Assembly: GCA_963805645.1 (NCBI GenBank)
Contig: CAWDVA010000008.1
Location: 116,440-180,439 of the forward strand
DNA length: 64,000 bases
Source of the DNA: CAVXEH01 sp963805645
GTDB taxonomy: Bacteria > Chloroflexota > Limnocylindria > QHBO01
Reading direction: 5' to 3'
Shown here: positions 1 to 7,810 of the stretch, piece by piece
Layout: every line of letters begins with the position of its first letter
Position numbering within the stretch: position 1 is the first letter of the stretch
The notes under the pieces: generated by a model
Told to the model about the DNA's origin: nothing
Databases searched by the model: none
Seen by the model: only the letters and a program-made list of their open reading frames with translations
Made by a program: the position numbers and the translations under genes

Positions 1-395
1 CGCTGCCCATCACCATCATCCTGGTCAGCTCCAGCTTCACGATGCAGCTGGCGGTGTGGGCGATCCGTCGCGGCGACCAGGCCCGCATGCGGTTCTGGAT
101 CGGCGTCACCCTGGCCCTGGGCGTGATCTTCCTTGCCGGCCAGCTGTACGACTACTCGCAGCTGGGCTTCGGCATCGGCGACGGGATCTTCGGGACGACC
201 TTCTACACGCTCACCGGATTCCACGGCGCCCACGTGTTCGGTGGCGCCATTGGCCTGACCATCCTCCTCGCGCGCGGCATGCAGGGCCAGTTCAGCCAGC
301 GTAACCACGTGGCGGTGGAGGCCATCAGCATGTACTGGCACTTCGTCGACGTGGTGTGGATCGCGCTCTTCACCACCCTGTACTTCCTTCGCTAG
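1..395 (+). CDS. ctaE: cytochrome c oxidase subunit III, C-terminal part (5' end outside window)
   Basis: This is the C-terminal part of subunit III of an aa3-type haem-copper oxidase, an integral membrane subunit of the terminal respiratory oxidase. The reading frame is open from base 3, so the start lies outside the window. What is visible is three or four hydrophobic helices and the family's typical ending, with the block YWHFVDVVWIALF and a final short tail LYFLR. The sequence FTLTGFHGAHVFGG before it, read in the protein as FYTLTGFHGAHVFGG, is also typical of the family. It is followed after 14 bases by a small membrane protein and then a TlpA thioredoxin, as expected in an oxidase and copper or haem assembly operon. 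Subunit III identity is secure; the oxidase subtype cannot be judged. Confidence 0.93.
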   Translation, partial: LPITIILVSSSFTMQLAVWAIRRGDQARMRFWIGVTLALGVIFLAGQLYDYSQLGFGIGDGIFGTTFYTLTGFHGAHVFGGAIGLTILLARGMQGQFSQRNHVAVEAISMYWHFVDVVWIALFTTLYFLR

Positions 396-409
396 CGCAG
401 GACGACCGC

Positions 410-754
410 ATGACCGATACGCAGCTCGGCTACCTGATCATCGGGATCGGCATCCTGTTCGTGCTGGGTCTCGTCTTCGCCGTCTCGAGCCGTGTTCCAG
501 CCGGGGCGCGGCCGTCGCCGCCGACCGGCGTCCACCTCCCGTCCCCGAGCCTGCTGCCGGTCATCCTCTCGGTTGGCGCCGGGCTGCTCGGCGCCGGGCT
601 CGCCTTCAAGCCGGACAGCCAGATCATGAACTGGTTCCTGGGGATCCCCGGCCTGCTGGTGATCGTCTACGGCGCCGTGGGCTGGGTCCGCGCCGCCGGC
701 AACGAGTGGCACGACACCGAACGCGGACCGCACGACGACGCCAAGGGGCACTGA
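410..754 (+). CDS. small membrane protein of the cytochrome oxidase operon (subunit IV-like)
   Basis: This is a 114-residue protein with about three hydrophobic segments (roughly residues 5-25, 43-62 and 73-92) and a hydrophilic, His/Asp-rich C-terminal tail. I chose the internal ATG (MTDTQLGY) because the longer frame would run back into the subunit III gene. Its stop codon touches the start of the TlpA gene, so the two are probably co-translated. Small, poorly conserved membrane proteins after subunit III are often subunit IV of actinobacterial or Chloroflexota oxidases. That role is inferred from position and topology, because no diagnostic motif is visible. Confidence 0.75.
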   Translation: MTDTQLGYLIIGIGILFVLGLVFAVSSRVPAGARPSPPTGVHLPSPSLLPVILSVGAGLLGAGLAFKPDSQIMNWFLGIPGLLVIVYGAVGWVRAAGNEWHDTERGPHDDAKGH

Positions 755-1342
755 ATGGCTGCGGTCCCGGCGAGCGAGGCGGGGGGCGTGCCCGTCGCCG
801 CGGCGCGCCGGCGCCGGCTCCCCCTCGCGTACCTGGTGGCGGCGTCCGTGCTGCCGCTCATCCTGCTGGCGGTCCTGGGCTGGCGCCTGCTCGTCGCTCA
901 GCCGGCGACGCCTGCGGCCACCATCGGCGCGGTGGCACCGGGCTTCACCCTCACCGACCTCGACGGGAAGACTGTTTCGCTCGCCGACCTGCGCGGACAC
1001 CCGGTCATCGTCAACTTCTGGGCGAGCTGGTGCGGGCCCTGCATCGAGGAGTTCCCGCTCCTGCAGCAGGCGGCCACGGCACATGCGGCCGACGGCCTCG
1101 TGGTCGTGGGCATCGTCTTCTCCGACCGCGCCGATGCCGCGCGAGCGTTCATGACGAAGATGGGCGCCGACTGGCCGACCGCCATGGATCCGGGTGGCAG
1201 CGTGGCGGCGGACTACGGGATCTACGCGCCACCCGACACCTTCTTCATCGACCGCACCGGCGTGATCGCCGGGCGGCAGATCGGCCAGCTCAGCCAGCAG
1301 GACCTGGCGCGCCAGCTGGACACCATCCTGGGCAAGGAGTAA
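755..1342 (+). CDS. TlpA-family thiol:disulfide oxidoreductase
   Basis: This is a membrane-anchored thioredoxin-fold protein of 195 residues acting outside the membrane. A hydrophobic anchor spans about residues 25-47. The thioredoxin-like domain follows and carries the active site WCGPC at residues 92-96. The later block PDTFFIDRTG contains the region of the cis-proline loop. TlpA proteins reduce apocytochrome cysteines or the CuA site of oxidase subunit II. The gene starts directly after the stop codon of the preceding small oxidase-operon gene, so a role in oxidase assembly is likely. Another TlpA protein with a different active site (WCSEC) occurs in the cytochrome region further right. 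Confidence 0.9.
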   Translation: MAAVPASEAGGVPVAAARRRRLPLAYLVAASVLPLILLAVLGWRLLVAQPATPAATIGAVAPGFTLTDLDGKTVSLADLRGHPVIVNFWASWCGPCIEEFPLLQQAATAHAADGLVVVGIVFSDRADAARAFMTKMGADWPTAMDPGGSVAADYGIYAPPDTFFIDRTGVIAGRQIGQLSQQDLARQLDTILGKE

Positions 1343-1354
1343 CCATTCACGCCA

Positions 1355-1558
1355 ATGGAACCCAACCTTCCCGCGAAGCCGGACGCCCACGCAGGCCAGG
1401 TGATCGATACGATCCACGACCTGCACCCGGACCATCGCGATCCCCAGCAGCAGACGGTCCAGCAGAACCTGTGGGTGGCCATGCTCCCGCTGGCGATCAT
1501 CGCGTTCGCGGTGCTCGTCTTCGTGGCGGCCGCCTGGACGATCCTGGTCGCCGGGTGA
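1355..1558 (+). CDS. hypothetical single-span membrane protein
   Basis: This is a 67-residue protein with a hydrophilic, His/Asp/Gln-rich N-terminal half and a single hydrophobic helix at about residues 42-64, ending almost at the membrane. I recognise no family. It lies 12 bases after the TlpA gene and 10 bases before the ABC ATPase gene on the same strand, so it is probably transcribed with the oxidase operon. It could be a small oxidase or assembly factor. Only the length, topology and position support it being a real gene. Confidence 0.6.
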   Translation: MEPNLPAKPDAHAGQVIDTIHDLHPDHRDPQQQTVQQNLWVAMLPLAIIAFAVLVFVAAAWTILVAG

Positions 1559-1568
1559 CGGCGCCTCG

Positions 1569-2633
1569 GTGACGGACACCGAGCTCGCTTCGGCCGACGC
1601 CTCAGAGTCCTCGCGGACCGCGACGCCCACGACGCAGGCATCGCCCGCGGCGCTCGTCGCACCAGCGGTGCGGGTGAGCGGGCTGCGCAAGTCCTACGGC
1701 AGCCTCGAGGCCGTCCGCGGCATCGACCTGGAGATTGCGCGCGGCGAGGTCTTCGCTCTCCTGGGTCCCAACGGCGCCGGCAAGACGACCACGGTCGAGA
1801 TCCTGGAGGGCTACCGCCGGCGCGACGCCGGGGAGGCACAGGTCCTGGGCGAGGACCCAGAGCCGAACCACCGCAGCCTGAAGGAGCGGGTGGGCATCGT
1901 CCTGCAGCAGTCCGGGACGCCCGGATACCTCACCGTTCGCGAGGTCGTGTCGATGGTGGGCGGCTATTACCCGCGTCCGCGCCGTGCTGACGAGGTGATC
2001 GAGCTGGTGGGGCTGCGCGAGGCGGCGGACCGGCGGCTCGTGCGGCTCTCCGGCGGCCAGCGGCGGCGCGTCGACCTGGCGCTGGCGCTGGTCGGCGACC
2101 CGGAGCTGCTCTTCCTGGACGAGCCGACCACGGGGTTCGATCCCTCCGCCCGGCGCGGGGCATGGGAGATCGTGCGGAACCTGGCCGGCCTGGGCAAGAC
2201 CATCTTCCTCACCACGCACTTCATGGACGAGGCGCAGGCACTCGCCGACCGCGTGGCGATCATAGCCGCGGGGCGGATCGTGGCCAGCGGCACGCCGGAC
2301 GGCATCGGCGCGCGCGCGACGAACTCGGCGGTCATCCGCTTCGGGCTGGCGGACGGCGCCGTTCCGCCCGCGGAGCTGGGTTCCGTGCGCGCCGACGGCG
2401 GCGGCTGGCAGATCGAGACCGGGTCGCCGACGCGGGTGCTCCACGAGCTGACGGGCTGGGCGGTGGCGCAGAAGCTCGAGCTCGACCGCCTCGAGGTGCG
2501 GCGTCCCAGCCTGGAGGACGTCTACCTGGAGCTGACCGGCGCCCAGACCGCGGATGCGGACGCGGATGCGGCCGCGGCTGCGGGCCAGCCGGGATCACGC
2601 CGCCGCCGTCGGCGACGTGGAGGCGGCCGATGA
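1569..2633 (+). CDS. ABC transporter ATP-binding protein (DrrA-like)
   Basis: This is the nucleotide-binding subunit of an ABC-2 type exporter, 354 residues from a GTG start. Visible motifs are Walker A GPNGAGKTT (residues 66-74), signature LSGGQ (160-164), Walker B LLFLDEP (180-186) and the H-loop in TTHFMDEA. The extra C-terminal domain after about residue 240 ends in a basic run of Arg residues. The layout matches the DrrA/NodI/CcmA-like class that works with a separate membrane subunit. The next gene overlaps its stop codon (ATGA) and encodes that membrane subunit. The substrate is unknown. Proximity to the oxidase operon may be fortuitous. Confidence 0.93.
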   Translation: MTDTELASADASESSRTATPTTQASPAALVAPAVRVSGLRKSYGSLEAVRGIDLEIARGEVFALLGPNGAGKTTTVEILEGYRRRDAGEAQVLGEDPEPNHRSLKERVGIVLQQSGTPGYLTVREVVSMVGGYYPRPRRADEVIELVGLREAADRRLVRLSGGQRRRVDLALALVGDPELLFLDEPTTGFDPSARRGAWEIVRNLAGLGKTIFLTTHFMDEAQALADRVAIIAAGRIVASGTPDGIGARATNSAVIRFGLADGAVPPAELGSVRADGGGWQIETGSPTRVLHELTGWAVAQKLELDRLEVRRPSLEDVYLELTGAQTADADADAAAAAGQPGSRRRRRRRGGGR

Positions 2634-3391
2634 GCTCCGTCGCCCTCGCGGTCCGCCAGGTCGCCTACGAGAACCGCGCGTTCTGGCGCAACCCGGCGGC
2701 GGCATTCTTCACGTTCGTCTTCCCGCTGATGTTCATGGTCCTCTTCAACGTCCTCTTCGGCGGGAACCGCTCGGCCGGGGTGCCGGTCTCGGAGTTCTAC
2801 ACTCCCGCGGTGATCGCCTTCGCGGTGATCACCGCGACGTACACGAACATCGCGATGATGGTCACCGTCGCCCGCGACAACGGCATTCTCAAGCGGATGC
2901 GTGGCACGCCGCTGCCGCCGTGGGTCTACCTGGCGGGCCGGATCGTGCACGCCGTGCTGGTGGCGGGCCTGCTCGTCGTCATCGTCGCCGCCTTCGGCGC
3001 CATCTTCTACGACGTCCGCTTCCCCTGGGACCGGCTGCCGGCCCTGGTCCTGACCCTGATCGTGGGCGCCGCGAGCTTCTGCGCCCTGGGCCTGGCGATC
3101 GCCGGCGTCATCCCCAACGCGGACTCGGCGCCAGCCATCGTCCAGTTCAGCGTCCTGCCCCTCACCTTCGTCAGCAACGTCTTCATCGACATGCGCGGGG
3201 CGCCCGCCTGGATCAACACCTTCAGCGAGGTCTTCCCGGTGCGGCACCTCGCGGATGCGTTGCTGGGCATCTACAACCCGGCCACCACCGGTGCCGGCTT
3301 CGCATGGGCCGACCTGCTGGTCCTGGCGCTGTGGGGCGCCGGCGGCCTGCTGGTGGCGCTCCGCTTCTTCAGCTGGGAGCCGCGGACCTAG
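2630..3391 (+). CDS. ABC-2 type transporter permease
   Basis: This is the membrane partner of the preceding ATPase, 253 residues with about six hydrophobic segments and the ABC2_membrane layout (first helix FFTFVFPLMFMVLF, then a short external loop). The segment KRMRGTPLPPWVY after the second helix is the typical cytoplasmic coupling region. The ATG overlaps the ATPase stop codon, giving translational coupling and probably 1:1 synthesis. Family members export drugs, lipids or polysaccharide; nothing here fixes the substrate. A second, independent ATPase/permease pair of the same general type lies near the right end of the window. Confidence 0.92.
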   Translation: MSSVALAVRQVAYENRAFWRNPAAAFFTFVFPLMFMVLFNVLFGGNRSAGVPVSEFYTPAVIAFAVITATYTNIAMMVTVARDNGILKRMRGTPLPPWVYLAGRIVHAVLVAGLLVVIVAAFGAIFYDVRFPWDRLPALVLTLIVGAASFCALGLAIAGVIPNADSAPAIVQFSVLPLTFVSNVFIDMRGAPAWINTFSEVFPVRHLADALLGIYNPATTGAGFAWADLLVLALWGAGGLLVALRFFSWEPRT

Positions 3392-3420
3392 GCCCTGGCC
3401 ATCGGCCCTCGCCGCCCGCC

Positions 3421-3469
3421 GGCGCAGGATCGGGCTACCGCGATCCCCGAGTCGGCGCTATCCTGCGCC
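3421..3469 (+). terminator. long inverted repeat between exporter and lipoprotein genes
   Basis: GGCGCAGGAT and ATCCTGCGCC are perfect 10-base arms 29 bases apart, with a second short pairing (CGGG/CCCG) inside the loop. There is no T-run after it, so it may be a factor-dependent terminator or transcript-end structure for the exporter operon. It could also form the 5' leader of the lipoprotein gene that starts about 50 bases further on. Confidence 0.45.
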
Positions 3470-3520
3470 CAAGGTCACCGCGCCTGGGTGCGGCGCGGAC
3501 CCACGCAGAGCGAGGACCCG

Positions 3521-3982
3521 ATGTCGCGCATGGTTCCCTGGGGACGTCGACCGGCGACGCGCGCCGGACTGCTGATAGTCACCGCGGTGCTCGCGGTATC
3601 CCTTGCCGCGTGCGGCGGTGGGGGCGGCGGAGGCGGAGGTGGCTCCAACACGAAGATCCACGTCCTGCTCATCAACCACACCCAGGCGGACGTGAACGTC
3701 ACCTCGAGCAGTGGCGCTCCGCTCAGCTCCAGCCAGGACCAGCCGCCGATCGCCAGCTGCAAGTCCGGGATCATCGACTTCCCGCTGACCGATCCGTTCA
3801 CCATCAGCGTCGACGGCAAGGTCGTCATCGACAGCACGCAGCTGCCGGCGGGGATCCCGAATGGTGGCCAGTCCGACGTGGTGACCCAGATCGACGCCAA
3901 CAAGGACGGCTCGGTCGTCTTCGACTCGGTCCGGGTGGGATCCAAGATCTCGCCGCCGGCCGAGCTGGGGATCTGCTACTAG
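3521..3982 (+). CDS. hypothetical lipoprotein
   Basis: This is a 153-residue protein with a basic N-terminus, a hydrophobic signal segment and a lipobox VSLAAC, so it should be processed by signal peptidase II and anchored to the outer face of the membrane. A run of ten glycines follows the lipidated cysteine as a flexible linker. The mature part is a compact, probably beta-rich domain with one pair of cysteines (IASCKSG and the C-terminal LGICY) that could form a disulfide. I took the internal ATG after GAGGACCCG rather than one 11 codons upstream. I recognise no family. It stands alone between the exporter and the convergent ispG gene. Confidence 0.75.
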   Translation: MSRMVPWGRRPATRAGLLIVTAVLAVSLAACGGGGGGGGGGSNTKIHVLLINHTQADVNVTSSSGAPLSSSQDQPPIASCKSGIIDFPLTDPFTISVDGKVVIDSTQLPAGIPNGGQSDVVTQIDANKDGSVVFDSVRVGSKISPPAELGICY

Positions 3983-4019
3983 GCCACGACACGCGGATCG
4001 GCGCCGGCGGGTTCGCCCG

Positions 4020-5270
4020 TCAGGCCGGCGTGACGTCCTGGGCGGCGGCGCTCCCCGGCTCCGGGAAGCGCCGCGCGACGTAGGCGTCGAGGATCTCCAG
4101 GAAGCGCGGCACGATGTCGTCGCCGCGCAGGGTCTCGGTCTTCTCGCCGTCCACGAAGACCGGCGCCACCGGCTCCTCGAAGGTGCCGGGCAGGCTGATG
4201 CCGATGTCCGCGTGGCGGCTCTCGCCGGGTCCGTTGACGACGCAGCCCATGACCGCCACCCGGAGCTCCTCGACGCCGGGGTGATGCTCGCGCCAGGACG
4301 GCATCTGCTCGCGCAGGTGGGCCCCGATGTCGCGGGCCATCTCCTGGAAGAAGGTGGAGGTCGTCCGTCCGCAGCCGGGACAGGCGCTGACCTGGGGCGC
4401 GAAGCTGCGCAGGCCCAGCGACTGCAGCACCTGCTGGGCGACTGCGACCTCCTCGGTGCGGTCGCCGCCGGGCGACGGGGTGAGGCTGACCCGGATGGTG
4501 TCGCCGATCCCGCGCTGGAGCATGATGGCCAGGGCGGCGGTGCTGGCGATGATGCCCCGCGATCCCATCCCGGCCTCGGTGAGCCCCAGGTGCAGCGGGT
4601 AGTCGCAGCGCGCCGCCAGGCGGGTGTAGACCTCCACGAGGTCCTGCACCCCGCTGACCTTCGCCGAGATGACGATGCCGTCGTGCGGCTGGCCCAGCTC
4701 CTCTGCAAGCTCGGCGGAGCGCAGGGCGGACGCGATCATCGCCTCGATCATCACCTCGCGGCTGTCCACCGGCGCCGGCGAGGCCGCGTTGGCGTCCATC
4801 ATCTCGGTCAGGAGCTGCTGGTCGAGCGAGCCCCAGTTCACGCCGATGCGGACCGGCTTGGCGTTGGCGACCGCGATCTCGATGATCCGCGCGAAGTTCG
4901 TGTCGCGGTGCCGGGCACCCACGTTGCCCGGGTTGATCCGGTACTTCGCCAGCGCGGCGGCGCAGGCGGGGTGCTTCGCGAGCAGCAGGTGGCCGTTGTA
5001 GTGGAAGTCGCCGACCAGCGGCACGTCGACGCCCAGCCGGTCGAGCTTCTCGCGGATGACCGGAACCGCCCGGGCAGCCTCGTCGTTGTTGACCGTCACC
5101 CGGACGATCTCGCTGCCCGCATGGGCGAGCTGGGCGACCTGGAGGGCGGTGGCATCGGGGTCGGCGGTATCGGTGTTCGTCATCGACTGGACGACGACGG
5201 GGTGATCGGAGCCGATGGCGACGTCACCGACGTGCACGGTGGTGGTGGTGCGGCGTGGAACGGGGGTCAT
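4020..5270 (-). CDS. ispG: 4-hydroxy-3-methylbut-2-en-1-yl diphosphate synthase (IspG/GcpE)
   Basis: This is the penultimate enzyme of the MEP isoprenoid pathway. It reductively converts ME-cPP to HMBPP using a [4Fe-4S] cluster in the cytosol. The 416-residue protein has the N-terminal TIM barrel (VQSMTNTDT, the region GDFHYNGHLLL, RINPGN) and the C-terminal cluster domain. The cluster ligands are visible as Cys297 and Cys300 (CPGC), Cys343 (MGCVVNGPGE) and the fourth-ligand Glu350. The start chosen, MTPVPRR, matches the family better than an extension of 22 codons. It is a single gene on the minus strand, and its presence indicates the MEP rather than the mevalonate route. Confidence 0.97.
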   Translation of the reverse strand: MTPVPRRTTTTVHVGDVAIGSDHPVVVQSMTNTDTADPDATALQVAQLAHAGSEIVRVTVNNDEAARAVPVIREKLDRLGVDVPLVGDFHYNGHLLLAKHPACAAALAKYRINPGNVGARHRDTNFARIIEIAVANAKPVRIGVNWGSLDQQLLTEMMDANAASPAPVDSREVMIEAMIASALRSAELAEELGQPHDGIVISAKVSGVQDLVEVYTRLAARCDYPLHLGLTEAGMGSRGIIASTAALAIMLQRGIGDTIRVSLTPSPGGDRTEEVAVAQQVLQSLGLRSFAPQVSACPGCGRTTSTFFQEMARDIGAHLREQMPSWREHHPGVEELRVAVMGCVVNGPGESRHADIGISLPGTFEEPVAPVFVDGEKTETLRGDDIVPRFLEILDAYVARRFPEPGSAAAQDVTPA

Positions 5271-5407
5271 CTCGTGCTGATGGTATCGGCCCGGGGCCCG
5301 GCACGCCACGGGCAGGCCCGGTCGGAGGGCATCCACGCGACGGGTGCCCCGTGATCCGTCACGCCCGCTTCACGACATCGTCACGAGTCCCGACTAGGAT
5401 CGGGCCC

Positions 5408-6022
5408 ATGCATCGTGCCGTGGCTGCCCTGGTCCTCGCCGCCTTCGCCCTGGCCGCCTGCTCCGCGGGCAGCGGGCCGTCTGGCTCGACCCCGACGCCA
5501 CTGCCGGGCGCGGCGACCGGAACGCCCGCCTCGTCCCGGGCGCCCGCGAGCCAGGGCGTGGCAGGTTCGTCGGGGCCGGTCCTCGGCACTGATCCGCTCC
5601 ACGCCATGCAGCTCCTCGACGTGACCGACGATGCGATGCTGACCATCGGCGCCCTTGCCGCGCAGCGCCCGGTGCTGCTCGAGACCATGGCCATCTGGTG
5701 CACGAACTGCCGGATGCAGCAGGACCAGGTCAAGGACGCGCACGCCAGTGCCGATTTCGTCTCGATCTCCCTGGACGTGGACCCGACGGAGCTGCCCGGT
5801 GACCTCAAGTCCTACGCGGCCCAGCACGGCTATGACTGGCACTTCGCCAAGGCCACTGCGGCGCTCGCCAAGCAGCTGCGCGACCGGTTCGGGACCGCCG
5901 TCCTGAACCCGCCCTCCACGCCCAAGATCCTGTTCCGCCCCGATGGCAGCGTGACGGCGCTCGAATTCAACAGGATCTACTCGGCCGCCGATCTCGCCGC
6001 GCTGGTCAACGGCGGCTCATGA
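5408..6022 (+). CDS. thioredoxin-like lipoprotein
   Basis: This is an exported thioredoxin-fold protein of 204 residues. The N-terminus is a short lipoprotein signal with lipobox LAAC (lipidated Cys18). A Ser/Pro/Gly-rich linker of about 40 residues follows, then a thioredoxin-like domain with the active site WCTNC at residues 97-101 and a cis-Pro segment NPPSTPKILF. The stop codon overlaps the start of a CcdA gene (ATGA), and TrxB follows. The simplest reading is an electron path from NADPH through TrxB and CcdA to this extracytoplasmic thiol protein. The client protein is not visible; cytochrome or oxidase cysteines are reasonable candidates. Confidence 0.88.
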   Translation: MHRAVAALVLAAFALAACSAGSGPSGSTPTPLPGAATGTPASSRAPASQGVAGSSGPVLGTDPLHAMQLLDVTDDAMLTIGALAAQRPVLLETMAIWCTNCRMQQDQVKDAHASADFVSISLDVDPTELPGDLKSYAAQHGYDWHFAKATAALAKQLRDRFGTAVLNPPSTPKILFRPDGSVTALEFNRIYSAADLAALVNGGS

Positions 6023-6723
6023 GCGACCTGGTGGTCGCCTTCGCAGGCGGGCTGGCGGCCACGGTGACGCCCTGCATCCTGCCGCTCTATCCCGCCTTCC
6101 TCGCGTTCCTGGTCGGTGGGTCGGGTGCCCCGACCATGGCCATCGCGGGAGGCTCGCCACCGCCGTCGTCGCGGCGCCTGGCGCCATCGGTCGCCGCCGT
6201 GATGGTGCTCGCGGGCGTCCTGGTCGGGATGGTCGCCATCGGCGCGGTCTTCGCCCTGCTGTCGACGAGCCTCACCCGCTTCATCGGCGTGATCCTGCCG
6301 ATCGCGGACGGGCTGCTCGTGCTCCTGGGGATCCTGCTCGTTGCCGGGCGCAACCCGTTCGCCCGCCTGCCGCAGATCTCGCCTGCCGGCTTTGGTCGCT
6401 TTGGCCCCGTGGCCGGAGCGTTCCTCTATGGCCTGCTGTTCGCTCCCATCGCCATCCCGTGCAGCGGGCCGCTCATCGTGGCGATCTTCGCCTACTCGCT
6501 GACGGTCGGGGACGTCGCGGCCCAGCTCGGCTTCTTCGTTGTCTTCGGCCTTGGCTTCGGCCTCCCGCTCCTCCTCCTCGGGTTCGTGGCTCAGTGGCGC
6601 GGTGCCCAGATCACCCGGGCCATCGTGCGCTGGGAGCGCCCCATCGGCGTCGTGCTCGGCCTGGCCCTGGTGGCGGTGGGAATCTGGGACTTCGTCATCA
6701 ACCGCGGGACCCTCATCGGGTGA
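6019..6723 (+). CDS. CcdA/DsbD-like cytochrome c biogenesis membrane protein
   Basis: This is a 234-residue integral membrane protein with six hydrophobic segments. It carries the two family landmarks: a first-helix VTPCILPLYPAF motif and a fourth-helix SGPL region with IPCSGPLIV. One cysteine in each is the transmembrane redox pair. CcdA carries electrons from cytoplasmic thioredoxin to exported thioredoxin-like proteins. It is translationally coupled to the thioredoxin-like lipoprotein upstream and lies 51 bases before trxB. A second CcdA occurs in the cytochrome maturation set near 34 kb, so this copy may serve a different client. Confidence 0.92.
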   Translation: MSDLVVAFAGGLAATVTPCILPLYPAFLAFLVGGSGAPTMAIAGGSPPPSSRRLAPSVAAVMVLAGVLVGMVAIGAVFALLSTSLTRFIGVILPIADGLLVLLGILLVAGRNPFARLPQISPAGFGRFGPVAGAFLYGLLFAPIAIPCSGPLIVAIFAYSLTVGDVAAQLGFFVVFGLGFGLPLLLLGFVAQWRGAQITRAIVRWERPIGVVLGLALVAVGIWDFVINRGTLIG

Positions 6724-6774
6724 GCCACCGGTGCGCGGGGAGGCGTTCGACGACTCTGCTACGCTGAGCTCACC

Positions 6775-7773
6775 ATGACCGCAACCATTCCGCCCACCGA
6801 GGCGACCCAGACCCCCACGGACCGCACCCACCGCAAGGTGCTGATCATCGGCTCCGGCCCCGCCGGCCTCACGGCTGCGCTGTATGCCGGGCGCGCCAAC
6901 CTCGAGCCGATCGTCATCGGCGGCTACACCCCGCTGGGACAGCTCATGATCACCAGCGACGTGGAGAACTACCCCGGCTTCCCGCAGGGGATCCAGGGCC
7001 CCGAGCTGATGCAGCTCTTCCGCGACCAGGCGGAGCGCTTCGGCGCAGAGATCGTCGAGAAGGACGCCTCGCGGGTGGACTTCAGCAAGCGACCGTTCCA
7101 CGTCTGGGTGGGGGAGGATGCGTACACCGCGGATTCGGTCATCGTGGCCACCGGCGCCTCGGCGCTATGGCTCGGCCTTCCCTCGGAGGAGGCGTTCCGG
7201 GGTCGTGGTGTGAGCGCCTGCGCCACCTGCGACGGCTTCTTCTTCCGCGACCGCGAGATCGCAGTGGTGGGCGGTGGGGACACTGCGCTCGAGGAGGCGC
7301 TGTTCCTGACCCGCTTTGCGTCGAAGATCAGCATGATCGTCCGGCGCGACCAGTTCCGCGGCAGCAAGATCATGCAGGACCGCGTCCTGAACCATCCGAA
7401 GATCGAGGTCCTCTGGAACAAGAAGGTCGCCGAGGTCCAGGGCGACGCCACGGTCGGCAACCTCCGGCTGGAGGACACGGCCACCGGCGAGACCAGCGAC
7501 CTCGCGGTGCAGGGGCTCTTCATCGCCATTGGCTACAAGCCGAACACGGACCTGTTCATGGGCACCCTGGAGGCCGATGAGCGCGGCTACCTCAGGGTCG
7601 TCGACGAGACCGGCTCGGGCATCGAGGGCGTGTTCGTCGCGGGCGACGTCCACGACCACCGCTACCGCCAGGCGGTGACCGCCGCCGGCGACGGATGCAA
7701 GGCCGCCATCGACGCCGAGCGCTGGCTCGAGTCGGTGGGTGAGGTGACCGCCTCGACCGCCACGAACTGGTAG
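6775..7773 (+). CDS. trxB: thioredoxin-disulfide reductase
   Basis: This is an NADPH-dependent flavoenzyme of 332 residues that reduces thioredoxin in the cytosol. Seen in order are the FAD-binding GSGPAG (residues 26-31), the redox-active CATC (149-152), the NADPH-binding VVGGGDTALEE, and the C-terminal GVFVAGDVHDHRYRQAVTAAGDG that closes the FAD domain. Length and motif order are normal for bacterial TrxB, with a slightly extended polar N-terminus. It follows CcdA on the same strand and probably supplies the reducing equivalents for that membrane pathway as well as for general thiol homeostasis. Confidence 0.96.
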   Translation: MTATIPPTEATQTPTDRTHRKVLIIGSGPAGLTAALYAGRANLEPIVIGGYTPLGQLMITSDVENYPGFPQGIQGPELMQLFRDQAERFGAEIVEKDASRVDFSKRPFHVWVGEDAYTADSVIVATGASALWLGLPSEEAFRGRGVSACATCDGFFFRDREIAVVGGGDTALEEALFLTRFASKISMIVRRDQFRGSKIMQDRVLNHPKIEVLWNKKVAEVQGDATVGNLRLEDTATGETSDLAVQGLFIAIGYKPNTDLFMGTLEADERGYLRVVDETGSGIEGVFVAGDVHDHRYRQAVTAAGDGCKAAIDAERWLESVGEVTASTATNW

Positions 7774-7780
7774 TCCGCCG

Positions 7781-7808
7781 GGCGGGCGCGCCGATGGGTT
7801 CGCCCGCC
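7781..7808. terminator. bidirectional hairpin between convergent genes
   Basis: A perfect 8-base stem (GGCGGGCG / CGCCCGCC) with a 12-base loop sits exactly between the convergent ends of trxB and the DUF1028 gene. It lacks a clear T-run. Its position makes a shared terminator likely. Confidence 0.55.
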
Positions 7809-7810
7809 GA

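Noticed and set aside
1569..3391. CcmAB haem exporter
   Set aside because: The ATPase has the long C-terminal extension of DrrA-like proteins, and the window uses system II (ResB/CcsA) maturation, which does not need CcmAB.
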